DNA of 64,000 nucleotides from an uncultured Candidatus Actinomarina sp. (lineage in GTDB: Bacteria > Actinomycetota > Acidimicrobiia > Actinomarinales > Actinomarinaceae), in contig CACDUI010000001.1 in the NCBI GenBank assembly GCA_902555985.1, forward strand, positions 209,943 to 273,942. The letters are read 5' to 3'. Shown here piece by piece: positions 1 through 9,581 of the stretch. Numbering within the stretch: position 1 is the stretch's first letter; each line of letters begins with the position of its first letter. The notes under the pieces are model-generated. The model had not been told where the DNA came from. It searched no databases and was given only the letters and a program-made list of their open reading frames with translations. A program made the position numbers and the translations under genes.

Positions 1-1
1 T

Positions 2-937
2 TTAACTACAGAAAAACTTATTGGCATAGAAGTTCCAAAAAGAGCTGAAACAATAAGAATTCTCATGACTGAATTAAACAGAGTTTCTTCTCATTTAGTC
101 GCTCTTGCCACGGGTGGCATGGATATAGGTGCTTTATCTATGATGATTTTTGGATTTAGAGAAAGAGAACTAATCTTAGATTTTTTTGAAAAAACAACTG
201 GACTGAGAATGAATCACAATTTTATCAGACCAGGAGGAGTAGCGGCTGACTTACCTGATGGATGGCAAAAAGATGTAGAAGAAATTCTTAAAATAATACC
301 TGAAAAATTACAAGATTATGACGATATGCTTTTAGACAATCCTATTTGGAAAGGGAGATTGCAAAACGTTGGTATCCTTACAACAGAAGAGTGCTTTGCT
401 TATGGCATAACGGGACCAAGCCTAAGAGCATCTGGATACACATGGGATCTGAGAAAATCACAACCCTATTCGGGAATTGAAAATTATGACTTCGACATTC
501 CAGTTTTGAAAGAAGGAGATGTTTTTGCAAGGTGGCGAGTAAAAGTATTAGAAATTTTTGAAAGCTTAAAAATCATAGAACAAGCAATGAACAATATGCC
601 TAAGGGTCCTTATAAAGTTCAAGATAAAAAAATTACACCACCACCTCGTAAGAGACTAGATGAGTCTATGGAGGCTTTGATTCACCACTTTAAAATATAT
701 ACAGAAGGATTCAAGGTACCTGAAGGAGATGCATATGTTGCTGTTGAGTCACCTAGGGGAGAATTAGGCTGTTACATAGTTTCTGATGGTTCTTCAAAAC
801 CTTACAGAATGCATGTGAGAGGACCTTCATTTTGTAATTTACAAGCTCTCCCAGTAATAATGACAGATAGCCCAATTGCAGATGCAGTTGCAGCGATAGC
901 ATCTCTAGATCCTGTGATAGGAGATGTAGATAGATGA
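2..937 (+). CDS. nuoD: NADH-quinone oxidoreductase subunit D (first complex I operon), 5' truncated by window edge
   Basis: This is the C-terminal three quarters of the 49-kDa-type subunit, which with NuoB forms the quinone-binding site at cluster N2 in the peripheral arm. The frame is open from base 2, so the ATG at 65 is internal: the reading upstream (EKLIGIEVPKRAETIRI) is standard NuoD sequence. Family hallmarks are the ELNRVSSHL helix, the NHNFIRPGGV stretch, the ITGPSLRASG segment and the C-terminal VIGDVDR ending. It overlaps nuoE by four bases. The N-terminal histidine segment and nuoA-C of this operon lie outside the window. It differs clearly from the second nuoD at 28238, so this is not an assembly duplicate. 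Confidence 0.97.
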   Translation, partial: LTTEKLIGIEVPKRAETIRILMTELNRVSSHLVALATGGMDIGALSMMIFGFRERELILDFFEKTTGLRMNHNFIRPGGVAADLPDGWQKDVEEILKIIPEKLQDYDDMLLDNPIWKGRLQNVGILTTEECFAYGITGPSLRASGYTWDLRKSQPYSGIENYDFDIPVLKEGDVFARWRVKVLEIFESLKIIEQAMNNMPKGPYKVQDKKITPPPRKRLDESMEALIHHFKIYTEGFKVPEGDAYVAVESPRGELGCYIVSDGSSKPYRMHVRGPSFCNLQALPVIMTDSPIADAVAAIASLDPVIGDVDR

Positions 938-1548
938 GCTGGGATGAAAAATTATTAAAACAAGCAAAAAAAATTATTAAGCTATATCCTCAAAAAAGAT
1001 CAGCCTTAGGAACTCTTCTTCATTTAGCACAAAGTAAGGATGGTTATATTTCAGATGATTCTATTAGTGTTATAAGTGATTTAGTGGGCATAACTGAAGT
1101 ACAAGTAAAATCTGTTTCAACCTTTTACTCAATGTATAAACAAGAACCTACTGGAAAATACTTATTGAGTGTATGTAAATCAATTTCATGCGAAATAAAC
1201 AATTCAAGCGAAGTAATAAATAAATTACAAGAGTTTACTGGACTAAATAACAATGAAACAGATGAAGATGGGTTATTTACTTTTGAAGCAGTTGAGTGTA
1301 TTGGTGCTTGCGGTGGAGCACCAGCAATGCAAGTTAATTATGAAACAGTAGAGGGTCTTACAGCAGAAAATGCAATTAATTTGTGTAGTTGGTTAAAAGA
1401 AAAACAACCAGACATTGTTGTAGCTGATGATATGCAGAAAGATTTTGGAGGAGTGAAATCATTTGATTGGGCTATTAAAGATAATTCTGGTGCTACTTCA
1501 AACGCTCCTGGTTTTCAAACTTTAAAAACGACTAAGGCAAAAAAATGA
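934..1548 (+). CDS. nuoE: NADH-quinone oxidoreductase subunit E, [2Fe-2S] thioredoxin-like
   Basis: This is the 24-kDa-type subunit of the NADH-oxidising tip, carrying cluster N1a. It has an N-terminal helical part followed by a thioredoxin-like fold with the four ligands C81 and C86 (CKSISC) and C122 and C126 (CIGAC). It is 204 residues long; the last roughly 40 residues form a polar tail ending in lysines, longer than in compact NuoE proteins and probably not part of the fold. It starts inside the last codon of nuoD (ATGA) and overlaps nuoF by four bases, so translation is likely coupled. The gene has no counterpart in the second nuo operon. Confidence 0.97.
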   Translation: MSWDEKLLKQAKKIIKLYPQKRSALGTLLHLAQSKDGYISDDSISVISDLVGITEVQVKSVSTFYSMYKQEPTGKYLLSVCKSISCEINNSSEVINKLQEFTGLNNNETDEDGLFTFEAVECIGACGGAPAMQVNYETVEGLTAENAINLCSWLKEKQPDIVVADDMQKDFGGVKSFDWAIKDNSGATSNAPGFQTLKTTKAKK

Positions 1549-2834
1549 AAGAAACGATACTTCTAACAAAACACATGCGTGATAACCCTGAAGACAGTCA
1601 TCTAATCGAGAGTTATGAAAAAAATAATGGATATACAACTGCAAAAAATACCTTACTTAACAGCACTCCAGAAAATATATTAGAAGAAATTAAATCTTCA
1701 AACATAAGAGGCAGGGGAGGTGCTGGATTTCCTACAGGTGTTAAGTGGGGATTTTTAGCTGAAGATGAGGATAGATATTTAGTAATTAATGCCGATGAGT
1801 CAGAACCAGGCACTTTTAAAGATAGAATTCTGCTAGAAAGAGACCCACATCAACTCATTGAAGGAATAATTATTACTTGTTTTTCAGCAAATATTAAAGA
1901 AGCTTTTATCTATATAAGAGGTGAGTATGCAAAACCTGCTAGAAGAGTACAGCAAGCAGTGGAACAGGCATATGAAAAAGGGTATCTGGGCAAGAATATA
2001 TTTGGCTCTGAAACTGATCTAGATATTGTTGTTCATTTAGGAGCAGGAGCTTATATCTGTGGTGAAGAGACGGCTTTGCTTAATTCTCTTGAAGGAAGAA
2101 GAGGTGAGCCAAGATTAAAACCACCATACTTCCCAGCCGCTAAAGGTTTGTACATGAAGCCAACACTTGTAAACAATGTAGAAACTATATCTGCAGTGCC
2201 GTGGATTATTGAGAATGGTGGAGAAGAGTACAACAAGCTAGGAGTAGAGGGTTCTACTGGAACCAGAATTTTTAGTCTTTCTGGACATGTGAATAATCCA
2301 GGAAATTATGAAATTGAAATGGGAACTTCTTTTGGTGAGTTTGTTGATACTCTTGGAGGAGGCATAAGGAATAATAAGAAAGTTAAAGCTTATATACCTG
2401 GAGGTGCTTCTGCTCCTTGGTTCAGAGGAGATCAGCTCGATATCAAAATGACAATTGATGATGTAGCAAACAATAACTCAATGCTTGGATCTGGTGCAGT
2501 AGTAATGATGGATGAAGATACAAATCTTGTTAGTGCTGCTAAAAGTATTGTTAGTTTTTTTGCTCATGAATCTTGCGGTCAATGTACACCATGTCGTGAA
2601 GGAACTACATGGCTTGAGATGATATTAGACAGAATCGCAAGCGGACGAGGTAGAACATCAGACATTAACTTACTCTTAGATGTGTGCGACAATATTTCTC
2701 CAGGCTTAACCTGGCCACCAAAGATGACAACAATATGCCCCCTTGGTCCGTCAGCTGTATCACCGATAACTTCATTAATGAACGATTTCAGGGGTGAAGT
2801 TGAAAGCTTGATTCCAACAAAAGTTTTGCTATGA
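1545..2834 (+). CDS. nuoF: NADH-quinone oxidoreductase subunit F, NADH- and FMN-binding
   Basis: This is the 51-kDa-type flavoprotein that takes hydride from NADH onto FMN. GRGGAGFPTG (about residues 56-65) is the NADH loop, and GAGAYICGEETAL (about 167-179) contributes to FMN binding. The N3 [4Fe-4S] cluster ligands are the CGQCTPC cysteines near 344-350 plus the cysteine of TICPLGPSA near 398. At 429 residues the length is normal. It overlaps nuoE and nuoG by four bases each. Because all catalytic motifs are intact, the first operon should encode a true NADH dehydrogenase, unlike the second operon. Confidence 0.98.
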   Translation: MKETILLTKHMRDNPEDSHLIESYEKNNGYTTAKNTLLNSTPENILEEIKSSNIRGRGGAGFPTGVKWGFLAEDEDRYLVINADESEPGTFKDRILLERDPHQLIEGIIITCFSANIKEAFIYIRGEYAKPARRVQQAVEQAYEKGYLGKNIFGSETDLDIVVHLGAGAYICGEETALLNSLEGRRGEPRLKPPYFPAAKGLYMKPTLVNNVETISAVPWIIENGGEEYNKLGVEGSTGTRIFSLSGHVNNPGNYEIEMGTSFGEFVDTLGGGIRNNKKVKAYIPGGASAPWFRGDQLDIKMTIDDVANNNSMLGSGAVVMMDEDTNLVSAAKSIVSFFAHESCGQCTPCREGTTWLEMILDRIASGRGRTSDINLLLDVCDNISPGLTWPPKMTTICPLGPSAVSPITSLMNDFRGEVESLIPTKVLL

Positions 2835-5143
2835 GCGATAAAGTAAATTTAAACGTTAACGGTATAGACATTCAGTCTGATTCAAACAAACTTTTAATAG
2901 AAGCATGTGAAGATTCAGGTATTCACATACCAAGATTCTGTTGGCACAAACGTTTAGACCCAGTAGGCATGTGCAGGATGTGTTTAGTTGAAATTGAAAC
3001 ACCGAGGGGTAAAATGCTTGTTCCTTCATGTACAACTGAAATAACCGATGAAATGGTTGTGGACACTGAATCAGATGTTGTAAAAAAAGCACAAGAGGGA
3101 GTTTTAGAGTTCTTACTAATAAATCATCCACTTGATTGCCCCATTTGTGACAAAGCTGGAGAGTGTCCTTTGCAAGACCAAACAATGGCATATGGACCAG
3201 GTGAAAGCCGATTTGTTGAGGAAAAAAGACATTTTGAAAAACCAATAAATATTTCTGAAATAATTTTACTGGATAGAGAAAGGTGTATTTTATGCGCAAG
3301 ATGTACTAGGTTTTCAGATGAAATATCAGGAGACCCTCTAATTGAGTTTATTCAAAGAGGAAATAAAACAGAAGTAAATACATTTCCAAACGAACCATTT
3401 AAATCATATTTTTCTGGGAACACTGTGCAAATATGCCCAGTAGGTGCCTTAACATCAACATCTTATAGATTTAAAGCAAGGCCATGGGATTTAAAGTCAA
3501 CAAGATCTACATGTAACGGATGTACTATGGGATGTTCTATTGAGCTGAACTCCTCACAAAACAAAATGTTAAGAATCTTAGGCGTCGACAATGATTCTGT
3601 AAATCAAGGATGGTTGTGTGATAAAGGTCGTTACAATTTTGAGTATTTAAACTCTGAAAAAAGACTAAAAACACCACAAAAAAGTGTCGACAATAATTTT
3701 GTGGAGATTGAAATACAAGATGTATATTCTGAACTTACAGAAATAATTCAAGATAGAAAAACTAAAATTAATTTTCTCCTTGGATCTAATTTGACTAACG
3801 AAGATTACGTAGCATTTAGAGAATTTTCAAAATCTATATCTGATTCTGAACAAACTTTTTATTTAAATGATGACTTGTTGTACAAAGGACAATTTGGCCA
3901 AAATAATGAATTGGCTAAGATTGATGATTTAAATTCTTCTGATGCAATAGTGGTATGGGCTGAAGATTTAAAAGAAAAAATGCCAGTACTTTATTTAAGA
4001 GTAAGGCAAGCTGTTAAAAAGGGTGTAAAGTTAATTGTTTTTGGCCACACTAATGAAACTTTAACTGATATAGCAGATGTATTTTACGGCAAGGAAACAG
4101 TTTCTAAAAATTTTGAAATAATTAAAGATGTATCAAAATTAAATGAAATAAAAAATTATGTAGTAGGTAAAAATATTACAGCTATTATCGGGAAGTCTAC
4201 ACCCCAACAATCTGATGAGAGCATCAGAGAATTGTCTGAGTTCTTAAAATCAAATTCAAATACTAAAATTTTGAATACTTATACAAAAGGTAACACTTAT
4301 GGTGCTTTTCAAACTTTAGAGAATATTAAAGGAACAAAAGATTTTGTTGATGATATTTCAAGCGAGAATACAGATTTGTTGTTTGTTGTGGGAGCAGATC
4401 CAGTTGGCAGGTCTTTTTATTCAAATGAAATAAAATCAATACTAGAAAATTTAGATACGGTTGTATCTTTAGATATTTTTAATCATGAAACAGCAGAGTT
4501 GTCTAATTTTGTAATACCAGTTAGCTCAACTTTGGGTGAAAAAGAAGGAACATTTACTAATATTGAGTTTAGAACTTCTCGTATCGACAAGCTTGTACCA
4601 TCTCCAGGCCAATCGATAAGTGATTCAGAATTTATTACAAGCCTTATGAATTTTGCTGGTTTATCAAATGATATAAACAGTTTGGAAGCTCTCAACAACA
4701 AAGCATTTGAAAGTATTGAAAATTCTACACGTCCAGTTTTTGATAACTTAGACAAACCCTCTAATTTAGACGGAATCATTAATATTTCTGATCCAATAAT
4801 TACTACATCAGAAAACAGTTCAACTAAAGCTCTTTTTTATACTGGAGAAAAATTATATGGAGATTCTGTTACAGAAAGACATTCTGAAAGTATTTCACTA
4901 CTTGGATCAAAAAAGTTTATAGAAATAAGTCAAAATATTGTTGATAAATTTAACTTAACCTCTGGAAAGTGTTCTATGGTACAAGATGATATGGAAGTTA
5001 CGCTATCCTACAAAATCAACGATAATCTACCAGATGACCTAATTTATATTCCAATTAATAGAAGAGACCTTAACAAGTTTAATTTTTCGAAGGAAATTAC
5101 ATTTTTACCTAGCCGTGTGGAAGAAGCGTTAAATGTCAACTGA
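2831..5143 (+). CDS. nuoG: NADH-quinone oxidoreductase subunit G, iron-sulfur protein
   Basis: This is the 75-kDa-type subunit that passes electrons along the arm. The N-terminal ferredoxin domain holds a [2Fe-2S] site (FCWHKRLDPVGMCRMC and PSC). A His-Cys site (HPLDCPICDKAGECPLQDQ) follows, then a CILCARC plus ICPVGAL pair for a [4Fe-4S] cluster, then CNGCTMGC with a later cysteine at WLCDKG, in the position of the extra N7-type cluster. The rest, from about residue 240 on, is a molybdopterin-oxidoreductase-like domain that is poorly conserved and probably structural. It is 770 residues long. The end overlaps the nuoH start by 11 bases. Confidence 0.97.
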   Translation: MSDKVNLNVNGIDIQSDSNKLLIEACEDSGIHIPRFCWHKRLDPVGMCRMCLVEIETPRGKMLVPSCTTEITDEMVVDTESDVVKKAQEGVLEFLLINHPLDCPICDKAGECPLQDQTMAYGPGESRFVEEKRHFEKPINISEIILLDRERCILCARCTRFSDEISGDPLIEFIQRGNKTEVNTFPNEPFKSYFSGNTVQICPVGALTSTSYRFKARPWDLKSTRSTCNGCTMGCSIELNSSQNKMLRILGVDNDSVNQGWLCDKGRYNFEYLNSEKRLKTPQKSVDNNFVEIEIQDVYSELTEIIQDRKTKINFLLGSNLTNEDYVAFREFSKSISDSEQTFYLNDDLLYKGQFGQNNELAKIDDLNSSDAIVVWAEDLKEKMPVLYLRVRQAVKKGVKLIVFGHTNETLTDIADVFYGKETVSKNFEIIKDVSKLNEIKNYVVGKNITAIIGKSTPQQSDESIRELSEFLKSNSNTKILNTYTKGNTYGAFQTLENIKGTKDFVDDISSENTDLLFVVGADPVGRSFYSNEIKSILENLDTVVSLDIFNHETAELSNFVIPVSSTLGEKEGTFTNIEFRTSRIDKLVPSPGQSISDSEFITSLMNFAGLSNDINSLEALNNKAFESIENSTRPVFDNLDKPSNLDGIINISDPIITTSENSSTKALFYTGEKLYGDSVTERHSESISLLGSKKFIEISQNIVDKFNLTSGKCSMVQDDMEVTLSYKINDNLPDDLIYIPINRRDLNKFNFSKEITFLPSRVEEALNVN

Positions 5144-6230
5144 ATTAATTATTGCCTTAGTTAAAGCAAGTCTTATTTTGGGTGTTTTATTGACGAACAC
5201 TATATTGTTGATTTGGCTTGAAAGAAAATTAGTTGCTGGAATGCAGTCTAGGGTTGGACCAGACAGAGCAGGCCCTTTTGGAATTTTACAGACCGTAGCA
5301 GACGCAATTAAATTATTACTAAAAGAGCAAATTATGCCTCTTAAGGCAGATAGGGCCATGTATCTTCTTGCACCAATTCTTGCATTAGTCCCATCGTTTT
5401 TAATTTTTATGATTATTCCATTGGGTCCAGATTTAAATATTGAAGTTAGTGGCAAAGATTATATAGTTGACTTTGTTGGTGCAGATTTAAACGTAGGAGT
5501 TCTATACTTTTTGGCACTTTCATCAATAGCTGTATACAGTGTTGTTCTAGCTGGTTGGTCTTCAGGATCCAAATATCCACTTCTTGGAGGAGTAAGGGCT
5601 TCTGCACAAATGATTTCATATGAAGCAGCAATGGGTTTATCACTTGTACCTGTAATTCTTTACTCGGGATCTCTTTCACTAGTAGATATAGTAAGTAGTC
5701 AATCTGGAAATTTATCAACTTCTATTCCAATTCTTAGTTCAATTGTTTCATTTATACCAAAATGGAATATATTTCCACAATTTATTGCATTCGGTATATT
5801 CTTTATAGCTGCAGTAGCTGAAGTAAACAGAGCTCCCTTTGATTTAGTTGAGGCCGAACAAGAATTAGTTGGAGGTTTTCATACTGAATATTCTGGCTTT
5901 CGATTTGCAATGTTTTTTTTAGCTGAGTACATCAATATGTTCAATATGTGTGCAATTACAGCAACCTTCTTTTTAGGTGGGTGGCTTGGACCTACTTTTG
6001 AGAATTTTTTACCACCAGTATTATCTGCAATAATGCCAATTATTTGGCTTGGCGTTAAAACTTTTTCATTACTTTTTATATTTGTATGGATTAGAGCAAC
6101 TTTGCCAAGACTAAGATACGATCAATTAATGGAACTAGGCTGGAAAAGACTTATCCCTGCTTCACTAGTGTGGCTTATTTTATCGGCAATAGTTTTAGGA
6201 TTTAGAGAGTTTGGCTTACCGTGGAGTTAA
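5133..6230 (+). CDS. nuoH: NADH-quinone oxidoreductase subunit H (membrane, first operon)
   Basis: This is the ND1-type subunit linking the peripheral arm to the membrane arm and lining the quinone tunnel. It has about eight to nine hydrophobic helices. The conserved SRVGPDRAGPFGILQ segment follows the first helix, and EVNRAPFDLVEAEQELVGG is the family signature. The later WIRATLPRLRYDQLM segment precedes the last helix. At 365 residues it is longer than the second-operon copy (323) because of larger loops after helices 2 and 5. The start inside the end of nuoG gives coupling. Confidence 0.97.
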   Translation: MSTELIIALVKASLILGVLLTNTILLIWLERKLVAGMQSRVGPDRAGPFGILQTVADAIKLLLKEQIMPLKADRAMYLLAPILALVPSFLIFMIIPLGPDLNIEVSGKDYIVDFVGADLNVGVLYFLALSSIAVYSVVLAGWSSGSKYPLLGGVRASAQMISYEAAMGLSLVPVILYSGSLSLVDIVSSQSGNLSTSIPILSSIVSFIPKWNIFPQFIAFGIFFIAAVAEVNRAPFDLVEAEQELVGGFHTEYSGFRFAMFFLAEYINMFNMCAITATFFLGGWLGPTFENFLPPVLSAIMPIIWLGVKTFSLLFIFVWIRATLPRLRYDQLMELGWKRLIPASLVWLILSAIVLGFREFGLPWS

Positions 6231-6233
6231 TTT

Positions 6234-6848
6234 ATGAGTGAAAGTTTTGGTTTAATAAAAGGATTAAAAGTTACTTTTAAAGAATTATTTCGAAAGTCGG
6301 TAACTGATAAATACCCTAAAGAATTTAGGAAAAAACCTCAAAGATTTCATGGTCGTCATGTGCTTAATAAGTATGAAGATGGTATGGAAAAGTGCATAGG
6401 TTGTGAATTGTGTGCAGGTGTTTGCCCTGCACAATGCATATATGTTAGAGGTGAGGATAACCCTGAGGAAAATCCTGTAAGCCCAGGAGAAAGATACGGT
6501 TTTATTTACGAAATAAATATGCTCAGGTGTATTTATTGTGCATTGTGTGTCGAGGCTTGTCCTACTGAAGCAATTACAATGACATCTCTTTTCGAGATGA
6601 GTGTTACTAATAGGTCAGAAGCAATTTTCGATAAGGAAGTTCTTGTTGTGAAAGATGACGGAACACCAAATGCACATGAAGAGCAAACCAAGTTAACTAA
6701 TGTAGATGAATTAAACACATCAGATGGATGGATGAGAGCAACTTCTCCTAACGGAAATCCTAATTTTCAAAATGTAGTGAATTGGTCTGGCTCATTAGGT
6801 GTCGGAAAGAAACCGCCTGAAGAAGGACAGACTTTGGAGGAAGAGTAA
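6234..6848 (+). CDS. nuoI: NADH-quinone oxidoreductase subunit I, two [4Fe-4S] clusters
   Basis: This is the TYKY-type ferredoxin subunit that carries clusters N6a and N6b and delivers electrons to NuoB. Two ferredoxin motifs are complete: CIGCELCAGVCPAQC and CIYCALCVEACPTEA. The N-terminal amphipathic stretch and the RFHGRHVLNKYEDG segment are typical. The protein is 204 residues, with a polar C-terminal tail of about 40 residues not seen in the 161-residue copy of the second operon. It lies three bases after nuoH. Its last codons contain the GGAGG used by nuoJ. Confidence 0.97.
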   Translation: MSESFGLIKGLKVTFKELFRKSVTDKYPKEFRKKPQRFHGRHVLNKYEDGMEKCIGCELCAGVCPAQCIYVRGEDNPEENPVSPGERYGFIYEINMLRCIYCALCVEACPTEAITMTSLFEMSVTNRSEAIFDKEVLVVKDDGTPNAHEEQTKLTNVDELNTSDGWMRATSPNGNPNFQNVVNWSGSLGVGKKPPEEGQTLEEE

Positions 6849-6849
6849 A

Positions 6850-7377
6850 TTGGTTGAGGCGCTTCTCTTTTTTGCTCCTGCTAGCTTAATCATTATTGGC
6901 GCACTCATAGTTATATTTGCTAGAAATCCTGTACACAATGCTATGGGTTTAGTTATGACTCTAGTTTCATTAGCAATTATATATATAACCTTGAATGCAA
7001 CTTTTGTTGCAATGGTTCAAATGTTGGTATATGCAGGTGCTGTAATGACCTTGTTTCTTTTTGTAATAATGATGATTGGAGTTGACAAAAAAGAACAATC
7101 AACTGATTCAATTAAAGGACAAACATATCTAGTAAGCGGAGTTTTTTTAATACTGATTTCTTTATTAGCCTATGTAGCAGTCAGCTCTGATTTTAAGTGG
7201 GATCTATGGTTTGCACCTACCGAGAACAACATAGAAGGAACACCACAGCTAATTGCGGGTTTTTTATTTACTGAATGGATATTCCCATTTGAAATAATTT
7301 CCATATTATTAATTGTTGCAACTGCAGCAGCTATTGCGTTAGCTTATGATATAAAGAAAAGAAACAGTAATGCTTGA
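6850..7377 (+). CDS. nuoJ: NADH-quinone oxidoreductase subunit J (first operon), TTG start
   Basis: This is the ND6-type subunit with five membrane helices, containing the pi-bulge helix segment ([16 protein letters not shown]). The longest frame opens at a GTG at 6799, but I prefer TTG at 6850. A GGAGG at 6836-6840 sits nine bases upstream, and the protein then begins [12 protein letters not shown], as NuoJ usually does, without an odd basic leader inside nuoI. That gives 175 residues. It overlaps nuoK by eight bases. Confidence 0.93.
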   Translation: MVEALLFFAPASLIIIGALIVIFARNPVHNAMGLVMTLVSLAIIYITLNATFVAMVQMLVYAGAVMTLFLFVIMMIGVDKKEQSTDSIKGQTYLVSGVFLILISLLAYVAVSSDFKWDLWFAPTENNIEGTPQLIAGFLFTEWIFPFEIISILLIVATAAAIALAYDIKKRNSNA

Positions 7378-7678
7378 AGTAACTACTGATTGGTACCTCA
7401 CACTTGCTGCAATGTTGTTCGCTATAGGCTTTATGGGCATGATGATTAGAAAAAATGCCTTAATTATGTTTATGTGTATTGAGCTTATGCTCAATGCAGT
7501 AAATTTAACATTTATCGCAGCGTCCAAACATTTTGGACAAATAGATGGACAAGTATTTGTATTTTTTGTTTTAGTTGTTGCTGCTGCAGAAGTTGTGGTC
7601 GGCCTTGCAATTATTGTTTCTATTTTTAAAAAGCAGTCATCTGCCTCAGTAGATGTGCTGAATGTGTCACGAGGATAA
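7370..7678 (+). CDS. nuoK: NADH-quinone oxidoreductase subunit K (first operon)
   Basis: This is the ND4L-type subunit: three helices in 102 residues. The proton-path glutamates are present in the second helix ([12 protein letters not shown]) and the third ([11 protein letters not shown]). It starts inside the end of nuoJ, and its 3' end carries the GAGG site likely used by nuoL. It is homologous to but clearly distinct from the nuoK at 31406. Confidence 0.97.
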   Translation: MLEVTTDWYLTLAAMLFAIGFMGMMIRKNALIMFMCIELMLNAVNLTFIAASKHFGQIDGQVFVFFVLVVAAAEVVVGLAIIVSIFKKQSSASVDVLNVSRG

Positions 7679-7679
7679 A

Positions 7680-9581
7680 TTGGAATTCATTTTTTTACTT
7701 CCAATTTTTCTGCCACTTCTTACATCAATATTTTTATTTTTAAATAAAAAATTATTTAATGAATTAGTAACTAACTTTTTTACATTGAATGGTGCACTAC
7801 TTTCATTTGCTATTGCATCTTATTCATTTGTTGCTCTAGCTTTAAATAAATTTAAGGCTGTAAATATTGAATTGTTTCAGTGGATTTCAAATCCTGATAT
7901 AAGTATCGGGTTTACACTTGATGGTTTATCTGGAATTATGCTGGTATTGGTTACAGGCCTTTCTTTTATTATCCAGCTCTTCTCAACTTCATATATGGAA
8001 AAAGATGATAACCACAGTAATTATTTTGTTTATTTTAATTTCTTTGTCTTTTCAATGTTGCTTTTAGTAATGTCGTCGAATTTCTTAGTAATGTTTTTTG
8101 GTTGGGAGTTAGTAGGTTTGAGTTCCTATTTATTGATTTCATTTTGGTCAAAAAAACCAGAAGCAGCAAAAGCTGGTAACAAAGCATTTGTTATAAACAG
8201 GGTTGGTGATTTCGGATTCTTAATTGGTCTAATGATTATTTTGGATACGTTTAACACTTTTGATTTTTATGAAATCCTACACAACTCAACTGGAGTTTCG
8301 GAAAGCACTATCACAGCTATTTCCCTCTTTTTACTACTAGGAGCTTTTGGTAAATCTGCTCAGTTTCCATTATTTAGCTGGCTTCCAGATGCCATGGAAG
8401 GACCAACTCCTGCAAGCGCACTTATACATGCGGCAACAATGGTTACAGCAGGCGTATTCATGCTTGTAAGAATTTCTCCACTTTTACAACACTCAAAGTC
8501 AGCTAGTCTTTTGATAATAGTTTTTGGTTTAATTACAGCGCTTCTTGCAGCATTCTCAGCCATAAACCAATACGATATTAAAAAAGTTTTAGCATACTCT
8601 ACCATTTCACAACTCGGTTTTATGTTTATTGCTATTGGCTCTGGAGCATATGTTGCAGCAATTTTTCACTTAGTTACGCACGCATTTTTTAAAGCATTAT
8701 TATTTCTTGGAGCTGGAGCAGTTATCCATTCCATGCATCATGAGCAAGATATAAGAAAAATGGGACAATTAAGAAAAAGAATGCCAACTACTGCTGCAAT
8801 GATGGGTATTGGAACTCTTGCAATTTCGGGTATACCGCCACTTGCAGGATTTTGGTCTAAGGATGAAATACTTGCTTCTGTTTTTGCGAATGGTGGAATT
8901 TATTATATATTCTGGGCGCTTACTTTAGGTGCAGCTTTTTTAACTGCATTTTATATGGGCAGACATTGGTTGTTGATTTTTGAAAAGGACAATGGTTTCG
9001 ACCATTCAGAGGTTATTGAAGCACCAAAAGCGATGACAAGACCACTCTTACTTTTGGGCATATTTTCAGTATTTATTGGTTTCATAAACACGCCATTTTT
9101 CCATGGATTGGAAAAAGTTCTTCATGTAACTCTTGAAAATGTAGAGGTAACTCATTTACCCGAAGGAGTTACATTAGTTGTTTTAGCAGTGCTTTCTATA
9201 GGAGCGGGTTTTACTGGGTTGATTATTGCATTTTTATTATTTGGTATTGAACTCCATAAACGAATTGATTTACAAAAATTTAAACTTGAATATCCTATAA
9301 ATTTAGTAAAAGATCTTTCTTTAAACGTTCTGTATCTTAATAAATTTGGAAATTTGTTTTTTATTTCTGGCATGAAAAATTTGTCACGCAAAGTTGCAGT
9401 TGTAGTGGATGGAATGTTAATTGACGGTTCAGTAAACTTTGTATCAACTGCATTTAACAAAACTTCAAAAATTACATCTACAACTCAAACTGGAATGGTT
9501 AGAAGTTATGTTGTTTATTTTGGGTTGTTTCTGCTACTTTTGATTGCATTATTTATCGCTACTCCACTGGTGCCACGATGA
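7680..9581 (+). CDS. nuoL: NADH-quinone oxidoreductase subunit L (first operon), proton-pumping antiporter-like
   Basis: This is the ND5-type distal pump subunit, with about 16 helices and the long lateral helix at the C-terminus. Proton-path residues are visible: the glutamate of MFFGWELVGLSSYLL, the lysine of GAFGKSAQFPLFSWL, and the histidines of ALIHAATMVTAGV and LVTHAFFKALLFLG. The frame allows ATG at 7662, but TTG at 7680 lies just after the nuoK stop with GAGG at 7671-7674, and the protein then starts with its first hydrophobic segment. Length is then about 633 residues. It overlaps nuoM by four bases. Confidence 0.95.
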   Translation: MEFIFLLPIFLPLLTSIFLFLNKKLFNELVTNFFTLNGALLSFAIASYSFVALALNKFKAVNIELFQWISNPDISIGFTLDGLSGIMLVLVTGLSFIIQLFSTSYMEKDDNHSNYFVYFNFFVFSMLLLVMSSNFLVMFFGWELVGLSSYLLISFWSKKPEAAKAGNKAFVINRVGDFGFLIGLMIILDTFNTFDFYEILHNSTGVSESTITAISLFLLLGAFGKSAQFPLFSWLPDAMEGPTPASALIHAATMVTAGVFMLVRISPLLQHSKSASLLIIVFGLITALLAAFSAINQYDIKKVLAYSTISQLGFMFIAIGSGAYVAAIFHLVTHAFFKALLFLGAGAVIHSMHHEQDIRKMGQLRKRMPTTAAMMGIGTLAISGIPPLAGFWSKDEILASVFANGGIYYIFWALTLGAAFLTAFYMGRHWLLIFEKDNGFDHSEVIEAPKAMTRPLLLLGIFSVFIGFINTPFFHGLEKVLHVTLENVEVTHLPEGVTLVVLAVLSIGAGFTGLIIAFLLFGIELHKRIDLQKFKLEYPINLVKDLSLNVLYLNKFGNLFFISGMKNLSRKVAVVVDGMLIDGSVNFVSTAFNKTSKITSTTQTGMVRSYVVYFGLFLLLLIALFIATPLVPR